Positions 35,348 through 43,349 of a stretch of DNA of 64,000 bases are shown one piece after another. The translations under genes and the position numbers were made by a program. Origin of the DNA: Bacillus sp. RO3 (GTDB lineage: Bacteria > Bacillota > Bacilli > Bacillales > Bacillaceae_B); the NCBI RefSeq assembly GCF_012911895.1, contig NZ_JAAXCV010000017.1, positions 62,001 to 126,000 of the forward strand. Reading direction: 5' to 3'. Each line of letters starts with the position of its first letter. The stretch's first letter is position 1. Under the pieces are notes generated by a model that saw only the letters and a program-made list of their open reading frames with translations, ran no database searches and was not told the origin of the DNA.

Positions 35348-35484
35348 ATTTGTCTCTCTTCACAAAGATTTTGGCTTATAAAACCATGGTTCGGTCCATC
35401 TGTATACGCTGGGAAAAGCAATTCCAATCTGAGATTGTTAATTAATATCTTGGTTTGAAATTGTATAAAGAATACGCTCAGAAA

Positions 35485-35613
35485 GTTGATTGGAGCGGAA
35501 GGGTGCTCGACTCCTGCGGGAATAGCTGGACAGGTGAGACCCCACAGGGCTTTAGCCCGAGGAGGCTCACCGCCAGCCCCGCGGAAAGCGAGCATCCTGC
35601 AGCGGAAATCAAC
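35485..35613. repeat. Bacillus GC-rich intergenic repeat, complete copy
   Basis: A 129-base unit bounded by the inverted ends GTTGATT and AATCAAC, with GGAGCGG...CCTGCGGGAATAGC, GGTGAGACCCC, GAGGAGGCTCACCGCC and CCCCGCGGAAAGCGAGCA. The internal pairs allow a folded structure. Two further copies exist at 50208-50456 (interrupted) and 53326-53378 (deleted). It is more GC-rich than the surrounding DNA. Similar sequences are abundant between genes in Bacillus; open frames across it are not genes. Confidence 0.85.
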
Positions 35614-35724
35614 TTCTACACTCTTCTTTATAGCAACAATTTCTACAAGAAGAGTTGGTTGGTCATATTCAGAACACATTTCTCTTTTATAGTCTAATCA
35701 TAGACGAAAGGAGACATGCGGAAG

Positions 35725-38700
35725 ATGAAAAAATGGATTGATTTCAGCTTAAAAAACAGTGTTGCCATCCTTGTGTTAACCGTCCTGGTGGTGGCAGCAG
35801 GTTTACTATCGACGAATACGATTAAGTTGGAAACCTACCCCGACGTGGAGGTTCCAACCCTTCTGATACAAGCGAGTTATCCGAACCATTCCTCCGAAGA
35901 AGTGGAGAAGGATATCACGCTGCCAATCGAGGAAGCAGTTGAACAACTGGCCCCTTATGAAGAATTAACGAGTACAACAGGGGCAAACAGCACCATGATT
36001 CAAGTAAGCTATGACTTTGGTGAAGACATGGATGAACGGGAACGTGACATTCAATCCGCCATCAGTAAGCTTTCTCTGCCGGAAGATGCGACTCTTACGT
36101 ATAAACGGTTATCAGCCAGTGCAAAGCCTATTTATCAAATTGCCTTTGCAGATGATGAATTATCAGCGTTACAAGGTGATGTAACGGATAGCCTTGCACC
36201 GCAGCTTCAAACGATTGCAGGTGTGAGTGACGTAACAGTCTCAGGAACGTCCACTACCAAGCTGGTCATCGAAGTGGACGAAGAAAAAGCAGCGGAGAAC
36301 GGGGTCACCGTGACAAGCATCATCAATGCGTTAAACGAGAAAAACCACGTGCTGCCGCTTGGAAGTCTGGAAGATGAAGGGAAGATCCCCGTTAGTATAG
36401 AAGGGGACATTTCCAGCGTTGAAGAGATGAAGAAGATGCAAATCCCTGTCCCTCAGCAAGGGAACCAGCCCCAGCCTCAGCAATCAACGTTCATTTCTTT
36501 AAGTGATGTGGCTGAAATCAAAGAGGTGGGCGAACAGAACAGCATCACCCGGTATAATGGAAAACCGGCCCTTTTGTTAAATGTAACGAAAACACAGGAT
36601 GCCAATACGGCTGAGGTGGTTGAGCTTGTAAAAGAAGAGGTGGAAGACTTCAATGATTCGTATGACTATGAAGTATACACCATCACTGACCAAGGGAAAG
36701 AGGTAGAGAAATCCGTCAACTCCCTCTTAAAGGAAGGAGGATTCGGTGCCCTATTTACGATCATGATCATTCTGTTGTTTTTAAGGAATTTCCGGGCCAC
36801 GTTCATTGCCATACTATCGTTGCCGATTTCAATCTTAGGGACCATTGCCGTTCTTGACTATTTGGGATACTCCTTAAACATCATGACGCTCGGCGGGATG
36901 GCAGTGGCCATCGGCCGGATTGTCGACGATAGTATTGTCGTCATCGAGAACATGTTCCAGTGGATGCAAAAGAAAAAAGAGCTGTCAAAACGGGAGCTCA
37001 TTCTGAACGCTACCAAAGAAGTGATCGGAGCGGTCACGTCGTCTACGGTGGCCACCGTTGTAGTGTTTCTTCCGCTGGCGTTTGTAGGAGGAATTGTAGG
37101 AGAGTTCTTTAAACCGTTCTCCATTGCCGTGGTGACATCCATTGTTCTCTCCCTCCTTGTCGCATTCACCCTCATCCCGGTATTGGCACTCACTTTCTTA
37201 AAAGAAGGACGCCATGAAGAGAAGCAGGGCTGGATGCAAAAAGCATATCACCGGTTATTAAAAGGGTCACTGAACCATAAAAAGACCGTCATGGTAAGTG
37301 CTGCTGTACTACTGGCCGGAGCCCTCTTCCTGGTTCCATTCATCGGCAAGTCCTTTCTGCCAAGCGGTCCGGCAAGTGCAGTAGAGGCAGACATTGAACT
37401 TCCAGTGTCCACAACCCTTGAAGAAACCAATAGTCTTGCCAAAGAAGTAGAAGACATGCTCATGAAAGAAGCGTCTGTAGAGTACGTTCAAGGCTCTGTC
37501 GGATCCGTTAATAACACGAATCAATTAAAGCAAAAAGCATCGGCTGATTATAAAGCCACCATATTTATTCAACTTAAAGATGGGTACACCGTGACAACGG
37601 AACGAAAAGCCCTGGAAGAAGAAATAACCGAACTGGTCTCAGCATCATACCAAGACAGCACCGTTCGCATGCAGGAAGTACAGCAGGAAGGACCTCCGTC
37701 TGGAAAAACCATCGATATCACCCTCTACGGGGAAAATGTTGAAGCACTTCTCGATGCAGCCGACCAGGTGGAAGGTGCACTGAGTGAACATGACCAACTA
37801 ACGGATGTGTCCAGCTCTGCACAAAAACTTCAAACGAAATACAAATTGGAACTAACAGACGAAGCCGTTGAACTAGGCGTCAATCAATACAGCATTCACC
37901 AGCAGCTAAAGGAAAAAATGAATGAACTGTCAGCAGGGACCATGGAGGTTGACAGCAAAGAGCTAGAGGTAGTGGTAACCTATAACGAGCTCATCTCTGA
38001 CAAAGAAGAACTGGAAAATACGGAGATCCTCACACCCAAGGGACCAAAACCATTAATCGAACTCGCAACCATCGAGGAACAGTTCATTCCAGCAAGTATT
38101 CAGCATCAAGACGGCAAACTTGCCTACACATTATCAGCCGAAAGTGTCAGTGAGGAAGTTGGCGCCGTCACAGAACAAGTAGAAAAAGATGTGGCCTCCC
38201 TTCCCATCTCAGAAGAAGTCGAATGGGTTGTAGGTGGCGGACAAGACATGATGACAGAAGGCTTCCGTGACCTTGGTCAGGCCATGATGATCGCCGTAGG
38301 ACTCGTGTTCTTAACCCTAACCATCACATACGGAGGAGTCATTACCCCATTTGTGATCCTGTCATCATTGATCTTTGTCCCAATCGGCTCCCTGGGTGCC
38401 CTCCTGATCACAGGTGAAACCCTATCTATGAGCGGCATGATCGGGATGCTGATGCTAATCGGGATCGTCGTCACCAATGCGGTAGTCATGCTGGACCGCG
38501 TAGAAGCCAATCGCATCAGCGGAATGGCCTTAGAGCATGCAGTGATGGAAGCCTGTACCACACGCTTCCGCCCCATTCTCATGACGGCACTTGCTACGAT
38601 CCTGGCACTCGTCCCACTGGCTTTATCCACATCTACTTCAGGTGTGATATCAAAAGGGCTCGCCATCACCGTCATTGGCGGACTGACTACCAGTACACTG

Positions 38701-38763
38701 CTCACCCTTGTCTTCATACCTGTGTTGTACAGTGCAGTAGGGAAGTGGAGAAGGTTGTCATAA
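35725..38763 (+). CDS. swrC: RND-family efflux transporter, SwrC/AcrB type
   Basis: A 1012-residue RND pump: first membrane helix at residues 8-28, porter loops, two six-helix bundles (about 330-530 and 840-1010). Conserved segments are TYPDVEVPTLLI, GGMAVAIGRIVDDSIVVIENM (proton-relay Asp pair), and the late GIVVTNAVVMLDRVEANR. B. subtilis SwrC exports surfactin and supports swarming. No outer-membrane partner is expected in a Gram-positive cell and no adaptor gene is adjacent. ATG at 35716 is 2 bases from AAAGGAG and ATG at 35725 is 11, so the exact start is uncertain; I chose the second. Confidence 0.92.
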   Translation: MKKWIDFSLKNSVAILVLTVLVVAAGLLSTNTIKLETYPDVEVPTLLIQASYPNHSSEEVEKDITLPIEEAVEQLAPYEELTSTTGANSTMIQVSYDFGEDMDERERDIQSAISKLSLPEDATLTYKRLSASAKPIYQIAFADDELSALQGDVTDSLAPQLQTIAGVSDVTVSGTSTTKLVIEVDEEKAAENGVTVTSIINALNEKNHVLPLGSLEDEGKIPVSIEGDISSVEEMKKMQIPVPQQGNQPQPQQSTFISLSDVAEIKEVGEQNSITRYNGKPALLLNVTKTQDANTAEVVELVKEEVEDFNDSYDYEVYTITDQGKEVEKSVNSLLKEGGFGALFTIMIILLFLRNFRATFIAILSLPISILGTIAVLDYLGYSLNIMTLGGMAVAIGRIVDDSIVVIENMFQWMQKKKELSKRELILNATKEVIGAVTSSTVATVVVFLPLAFVGGIVGEFFKPFSIAVVTSIVLSLLVAFTLIPVLALTFLKEGRHEEKQGWMQKAYHRLLKGSLNHKKTVMVSAAVLLAGALFLVPFIGKSFLPSGPASAVEADIELPVSTTLEETNSLAKEVEDMLMKEASVEYVQGSVGSVNNTNQLKQKASADYKATIFIQLKDGYTVTTERKALEEEITELVSASYQDSTVRMQEVQQEGPPSGKTIDITLYGENVEALLDAADQVEGALSEHDQLTDVSSSAQKLQTKYKLELTDEAVELGVNQYSIHQQLKEKMNELSAGTMEVDSKELEVVVTYNELISDKEELENTEILTPKGPKPLIELATIEEQFIPASIQHQDGKLAYTLSAESVSEEVGAVTEQVEKDVASLPISEEVEWVVGGGQDMMTEGFRDLGQAMMIAVGLVFLTLTITYGGVITPFVILSSLIFVPIGSLGALLITGETLSMSGMIGMLMLIGIVVTNAVVMLDRVEANRISGMALEHAVMEACTTRFRPILMTALATILALVPLALSTSTSGVISKGLAITVIGGLTTSTLLTLVFIPVLYSAVGKWRRLS

Positions 38764-38853
38764 ACATGAGGTAGATAAAGAGCAAAATGTAAGAGGGGGA
38801 TGTTGGCAAGATTCAATACATCTCCCGGCTTCTTTCATCATATATGTATTAAC

Positions 38854-38885
38854 GAACAGGCAGGATGAGCATTCTGCCTGTTTCT
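38854..38885 (+). terminator. terminator after swrC
   Basis: AACAGGCAG pairs with CTGCCTGTT around a 10-base loop, followed by TCTAT. Confidence 0.75.
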
Positions 38886-38899
38886 ATAGGGGAGGAATT

Positions 38900-39214
38900 A
38901 TGTTGAAAAAGTGGATCGTCAGCGCTGCCGTCATGGTGGCTTTATTGAGTAGCATGTATATGACAAAGCCTACAGAGGATATGTATGCAGAGTGGCTGTT
39001 AGAGGTTGTCAGTGAAAAAGCCGGAGTCCACCAGCCTTTAGAGAATAGAATGTTGAAGGGGTTAGGGGAGAGGATGATCAAAAGTCATTCAGAGTATCGG
39101 GATTATGTGTTTTTCAGTGTTCATAGGACGGAGTTTATGGGGAGGGATGTGAGGTTTGTGGGGGTGTTAGGGGTTTTTGTGCCGGTCGCTACACTAGTTA
39201 GCTCGGACAACTAA
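38900..39214 (+). CDS. DUF4359-like exported protein with a chimeric end
   Basis: A 104-residue frame with GGGGAGG before the ATG, an N-terminal membrane helix (residues 5-21), and a DUF4359-like body (EWLLEVVSEKAG...DYVFFSVHRTEF..RFVGVLGVFVPV). The last residues, ATLVSSDN, do not belong: they match the start of the conserved SSDN stretch of ribose-binding proteins, whose broken gene continues from here. So a deletion or rearrangement has cut the natural C-terminus just before its end. It may still be functional. Confidence 0.6.
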   Translation: MLKKWIVSAAVMVALLSSMYMTKPTEDMYAEWLLEVVSEKAGVHQPLENRMLKGLGERMIKSHSEYRDYVFFSVHRTEFMGRDVRFVGVLGVFVPVATLVSSDN

Positions 39215-39732
39215 AAGGCGGCGATTTGGCCGGAGAATCCCTGGTGGAGAAACTAGGTGAAGGAGCCAAAGTTGCAGAACAGGAAGGTATCCCAGGAGCA
39301 TTCGCCACCCGTGAGTGTGGAGCCGGATACCACAACATCGCGGATGAAAAGCTCGATGTCGTTGCCAGACAGACGGCAAACTTCGATCGTACTGAAGGAT
39401 TGAATACGATGGAAAACCTGATTCAGGGGAATCCAGATATCAAAGCAGTATGCAGTATTCGCTCATAACGATGAAATGGCATTGGGTGCATTGAAGGCGA
39501 TTCAGAGCTCGGGTCGGGAAGTGTTAGTCGTAGGATTTGACGGAAATGAAGAGGCAATGACCTGCATCCGAAATGGTAATCTGTCTGCGACTGTTCGCAA
39601 CAGCCTGAGAAGATTGGTTCGTTGGCCGTGCAGGCTGGGACTGATGTGTTGTTGGGCAAGAAGGTGGAGGAGAATATTCCGGTGCCGTTGAGGTTGGTGA
39701 CGGAGGGGAATGTTGAAGACTCTTCAGATTAA
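39187..39732 (+). pseudogene. rbsB: rbsB remnant (ribose-binding protein) with several frameshifts
   Basis: Pieces in three frames join into the C-terminal two thirds of RbsB: SSDN, then LAGESLVEKLGEGAKV, then FAHNDEMALGALKAI, VVGFDGNEEAM, then EKIGSLAVQAGTDVLLGKKV. The breaks are a one-base loss near 39215, a 7-base tandem duplication (GCAGTAT twice) near 39450, and a one-base change near 39600. The N-terminus and signal peptide are missing. A matching terminator remains downstream. No other rbs gene is in the window. Confidence 0.88.
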
Positions 39733-39743
39733 ATTGTGGAGGG

Positions 39744-39781
39744 ATACCTCATTTGTGCTTTTGGGCGAATGAGGTTTTTTC
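39744..39781 (+). terminator. terminator of the former rbs operon
   Basis: ACCTCATT pairs with AATGAGGT, extended by G-C pairs around the loop, followed by six T. Confidence 0.75.
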
Positions 39782-39880
39782 CCTTGTGATAAAAGTAGTG
39801 GAGAAACGAATTTAGCTTTTCAGGTTGCGTTTAAACCAAATGAGTTGGGGTCTGAACCTGATTAAGCCAATTGCGATATT

Positions 39881-39933
39881 CATCTTTAAGTTAACAAACC
39901 TGCTCTTCATTTTCTCCTCCAATGGTATTTACC
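39881..39933 (-). repeat. shared 53-base fragment, copy 2
   Basis: Matches 9310-9362 with roughly ten differences. On the minus strand it shows TTGGAGGAG followed by ATG and MKSRFVNLKMN. Both copies lie upstream of a copy of the same small gene (10996 and 40034), so they may derive from one ancestral neighbourhood. The rest of 39782-40033 holds no gene. Confidence 0.5.
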
Positions 39934-40033
39934 TTTCTCAGATTTAATAACAACATATTTTTTAAAAAATTTATTCAAGGGGTTTCCTTCCCCAGCCCAT
40001 TTCCCTATAAATGTTGAATACAGATTGAATCAA

Positions 40034-40190
40034 ATGAGTAGATGGAGATATTTAAGTCAAAGGATGTTCGATTTTGATCCATTTATCACCTATCTGTGTG
40101 GATTCTGTTGAATGCTATATATGAGGGCGAAGTTCAGTTAGGGTGTGTGGGCTTGGTGAAAGGCAGAATATTAGGTCGATTGGGAATTTT
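40034..40190 (+). pseudogene. first half of a broken copy of the 10996 gene
   Basis: ATGAGTAGATGGAGA followed by many matching bases (GTGTGGATTCTGTTGAATGC is identical to 11077-11096) shows homology to the gene at 10996-11337. Several small deletions destroy the frame. Homology breaks off near 40190. Confidence 0.75.
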
Positions 40191-40818
40191 TTTAAGTGAG
40201 AATAAGGCCTTTTCGTAATAGATTGGAGTCGGAGAAGTATGAGTGTGGGGGTGTCTATACGTTTAAGTCGATGAATGATCTGGCTTGTGGGGATGATGTC
40301 TATTGGATGGAGAAGTCTGCAAAAAAGGGATGTGAGGATTCTGGGATTGACCGGCTTGATGAAAAAGCTGATTTCGGAAGGTCTTCGTGCGACGACAAGC
40401 ATGTGAATCAGGTACGGACATAACCTGCAAACAGACTTTAGAACTTAGAGAAAGAATAAATATTAGATAATACCAACAACATAGCGACGCTAAGGATGTA
40501 GATAGGGTGGAGATGGTGAGTGGACATTTTGTTGGCAGTGAATCCTGGAGTCTTACTCTTGAAACGGTGAGGCGATAAGAATTGTGAACTAGGGACCTGA
40601 CCCCGTTCTCAGTGACTCTTAAGAAATGCACTACTCAAGCGAACTTATCTTTGGTGTATGTGCGCAATTGAATTGCATAAATGGACAGTAAAATGAAAAC
40701 TGATAAGAATCCCTTATCCTTAGTTTGAAAGTTCGTTTTCTAGATTATTGGAAAAGTCAAACTAGTACCGTCCCATTTAACCTTGGAAGGAGGGGACGTG
40801 GCTTTTTCCACTGATGGA
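40191..40818. other. about 630 bases of unidentified sequence interrupting a pseudogene
   Basis: No frame with a good start is present. It carries a GGGACCTGACCCCGTTCTC element at 40592-40610. The two halves of a pseudogene flank it, so it was probably inserted or is a highly decayed segment. No terminal inverted repeats or target duplications were recognised. Confidence 0.3.
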
Positions 40819-40985
40819 GTGTGTCAGATTGAGCGAGTTGTCGAGAGACGAGCTATTTGTGGTTATCGATAAAAAGTTTGATAAGCAAGAAAGCATGATT
40901 CAGATTTTGCAATCAACAGCCAAAATTATCTGAAGCAGGCACTGAAATCAATATATCGCTCCGGGGATCGATGTAGGATCAGAAC
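40819..40985 (+). pseudogene. second half of a broken copy of the 10996 gene
   Basis: Matches the second half of 10996-11337: GTCAG-AT--GC-TGGAGTTGTC, TTTGATAAGCAAGAAAGCA, CAATCAACAG, and a GGGGATCGATG segment correspond in order. A frame here reads LSELSRDELF...FDKQE, which is different from the frame open in the 10996 gene, hinting that the latter is itself frameshifted. Confidence 0.6.
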
Positions 40986-41135
40986 TATATGCTATGGGTT
41001 TGAGGCCAAACTGACTTTAAATGAGTACTTTTTATTCTTTTAAGTAGCATGTAGTAATTTTAATTGAAGAAAGGTAAAATATAATTAATAATATGATTAT
41101 AGGTGCCCTTATACCTACAATTAGGAGGTTGTACT

Positions 41136-41942
41136 ATGGAATTGAGATGCTCGAGGGACGAACTTAAGGGGCATACATTAAGATTAATCGTAACCAGAAT
41201 TGATTTTCATGATATCTTTGAGATAGATGAGTTGACTTTAAAGCAAATCAATACTTTATTAAAAAGTTATGGATTAAAAAGTAATGAACCAGTCCAATTG
41301 AGTGAAGAGGACTTCTTTTTTAATGATCCTTTAAACTTCACACATCTTCCTATTGATTATATAACTGATGTAAAGAGCCAAATATTCTATATTGATGATG
41401 ATTTAACTTTGGAAGTCAACCAATTGTTCCTCAGATTAGTTCAAACAGTAGAGAATAGGAATTATAGAAATTATTCTTCTATAGAAGAAATTGTCAGCAA
41501 TACTTTTAATATTTTAAAGGAGCGTGAAGGTGTAAGGATTAGAAGAACTTCTATAAAAAAAGTAAATGAAGTTTTCTTTATAGACCTCGATGACTTAAGG
41601 AGCTACTTTAAAGAGGACGTAATAAATTTAAATCAATACTCTGGACATATTAACTGGTCGTTGCCCAAAAGTAAGAGTAGATTGATTCAAAATTTTAGAC
41701 TTAATGATTGCCTTGTAAACTTTGTAAGGGTATTTGATAATGGAATGATGAATAATGAACCGGTTTTTAGACTATATACAGAGTTTGAAACATATTTTTA
41801 TTTCCAAAATTCAGTCGATGAAGAAATGGAGAATTTGCTAACAATTTTAAATGATAATATTTTTATTTTATTTGAAGGGTCTTTAAATGATAAAGCAATT
41901 GAAAAATTAAAATCCTCTGATGAAGGGATAGGTGATTATTAA
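41136..41942 (+). CDS. TIGR04255-like protein, candidate defence component
   Basis: A 268-residue soluble protein. The spacing of a SSIEEIVSNTFNILKE helix and the following VRIRRTSIKKVNEVFFIDLDDLRSYF strand recalls sporadically distributed TIGR04255 proteins; this is a moderate visual match only. TTAGGAGG lies 6 bases before the ATG, and TATAAT at 41080-41085 may be the -10 box. Its stop overlaps the next start by one base. Composition is much more AT-rich than the flanking core genes, a sign of horizontal transfer. Probable sensor or regulatory partner of the metallo-hydrolase two genes on. Confidence 0.6.
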   Translation: MELRCSRDELKGHTLRLIVTRIDFHDIFEIDELTLKQINTLLKSYGLKSNEPVQLSEEDFFFNDPLNFTHLPIDYITDVKSQIFYIDDDLTLEVNQLFLRLVQTVENRNYRNYSSIEEIVSNTFNILKEREGVRIRRTSIKKVNEVFFIDLDDLRSYFKEDVINLNQYSGHINWSLPKSKSRLIQNFRLNDCLVNFVRVFDNGMMNNEPVFRLYTEFETYFYFQNSVDEEMENLLTILNDNIFILFEGSLNDKAIEKLKSSDEGIGDY

Positions 41943-42145
41943 TGCCGGATAAAATGGTTTTTGAGGAACTCTTTGAGTATGATGATTTCTCTCCAAAAAA
42001 GAAGCCGCAAAGTAATTCCTTTACTCCTGCTGCTGAGATTGCATTAAGCGGCATAAATAAAAACAGCGTGTATAGTAACAAGAATAATCGAAATATGAGG
42101 GTTAGTAATCGTGTTCCAAGAATCCAAAACACCAATCCTCGATAA
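41942..42145 (+). CDS. 67-aa linker protein between two defence-type genes
   Basis: A small Asn/Ser/Lys-rich protein with an acidic start (MVFEELFEYDDFSPKKKP) and basic end (NRNMRVSNRVPRIQNTNPR); probably largely disordered. It starts one base inside the stop of the previous gene and overlaps the next by 35 bases, so the three genes are translationally coupled. It may bridge its two neighbours. No family recognised. Confidence 0.55.
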   Translation: MPDKMVFEELFEYDDFSPKKKPQSNSFTPAAEIALSGINKNSVYSNKNNRNMRVSNRVPRIQNTNPR

Positions 42146-43124
42146 AAATGATCAATTGGAAGTTTATGTTGTCGGTTATGAGAACGCTGGAGAAAGTATA
42201 ATTATTTCAATTAAGAATAAATTTGTAGGTGTAATTGATTGTTATAAAACTGACCGATTTTTTCAAACAGTGGAAATATTGAATTCTTTAGAAGTTACTC
42301 ATTTTGATTTTATATGCTGGTCTCATACAGATGAAGATCATACTAAAGGTCTCTCAGAACTCTTGGGGAATGTAAAGTCCTCTACTCATTTTATTCAACC
42401 TAGTGGTATCACTTTTAAAGAAATAAAGGGAGAAACTAAAACAGCAAAAGAACATAAAAGCGAATGTGAGCACATATTTACTTTCTTAGAGGAAAACAAG
42501 GTGAAATGCCAACAAGTACATGCTAATGAATTCACCTCACTTTCATATTCTTTTAATGTGTCTGGAAGTTCTGAACCACTAACAATTACAATTGAATCTT
42601 TTGCCCCAATAGGAGAAATATCTAAGAGGTTCTCAAAGCGCTCAATAATGGATATTTTGTCTAGAAAAGAAAAAACAAGGGACAAGCCGAATTACCATTC
42701 AGTTGGCTTGAAAATCATAGTTAAACACACCGCTATTCCCATAACTATTTGTTTAACTAGTGATCTTGATAATTACACAATTAGGCGTATGCACCCTATG
42801 GCATTAAAAAAGAATTTTACAGATAATGTTATTTTTAAAATACCACATCACGGTTCACTAAATTCTAACCTTCTTTTAGAAAACAATTTAATTCATACTT
42901 TTGAACATGCTGTTTCCACATCTTATAAGATTTCTAATCTGCCAAATAGAAAGTTATTGTCTGACTATAAAAATATATATCAAAATGGCACTTTATCTAC
43001 TACATGTGAGAAAAATAATCAAGAGGAATTCGGCATAGTAAAATACAATATGCCCTTAATAAATTTTGATAGAAATTCAATAACAGTAGATTACTTTGGT
43101 GACGCAGGAGAATTTAATTATTGA
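42111..43124 (+). CDS. ComEC-type metallo-beta-lactamase-fold hydrolase
   Basis: A 337-residue MBL-fold protein. The metal motif HTDEDH is at residues 72-77, preceded by the strand FDFICWS. A later CLTSDLDN strand supplies an Asp ligand, and PHHGS at 245-249 is the hallmark of ComEC/Rec2-type MBL domains. Those act on DNA or phosphodiesters. There is no membrane segment, so this is a stand-alone cytoplasmic enzyme. The start is GTG behind GAGGG. In an AT-rich three-gene operon with a TIGR04255-like protein it is the likely effector. Confidence 0.8.
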   Translation: MFQESKTPILDKNDQLEVYVVGYENAGESIIISIKNKFVGVIDCYKTDRFFQTVEILNSLEVTHFDFICWSHTDEDHTKGLSELLGNVKSSTHFIQPSGITFKEIKGETKTAKEHKSECEHIFTFLEENKVKCQQVHANEFTSLSYSFNVSGSSEPLTITIESFAPIGEISKRFSKRSIMDILSRKEKTRDKPNYHSVGLKIIVKHTAIPITICLTSDLDNYTIRRMHPMALKKNFTDNVIFKIPHHGSLNSNLLLENNLIHTFEHAVSTSYKISNLPNRKLLSDYKNIYQNGTLSTTCEKNNQEEFGIVKYNMPLINFDRNSITVDYFGDAGEFNY

Positions 43125-43349
43125 TATTTAAATCCCTATTGGAAAATCTACTAATCTAATATACCGGGGGCTGCCCCCCTAATTTGAAAGTGGGTTCATA
43201 TTCGATCGAAAAGGTTCTAAGTAGTCCAAAATTATAAAAAAGTTATTATTTAGATTCGATCACTCAGACCTATTATTAATGCTGGGTCAATAAAAGAAAT
43301 GAGTTCATATACTAGTCCGTTGTTTGAGATAAAATAATTTGCCCTTTGA
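43125..43349. other. convergent intergenic spacer
   Basis: CGGGGGCTGCCCCCC (43164-43178) followed by TAATTT is a weak terminator candidate for the hydrolase operon. Nothing else is seen between the convergent hydrolase and TIR-like genes. Confidence 0.35.

Noticed and set aside
35455..35697. frames of 68-111 codons on both strands
   Set aside because: They lie within the GC-rich intergenic repeat, which opens frames by chance.
38277..38816. 179-codon minus-strand frame in swrC
   Set aside because: Antisense shadow of the RND pump with low-complexity composition.
40200..40440. CRISPR-like or tandem repeats in the degraded stretch
   Set aside because: No regularly spaced repeats seen; no CRISPR array anywhere in the window.
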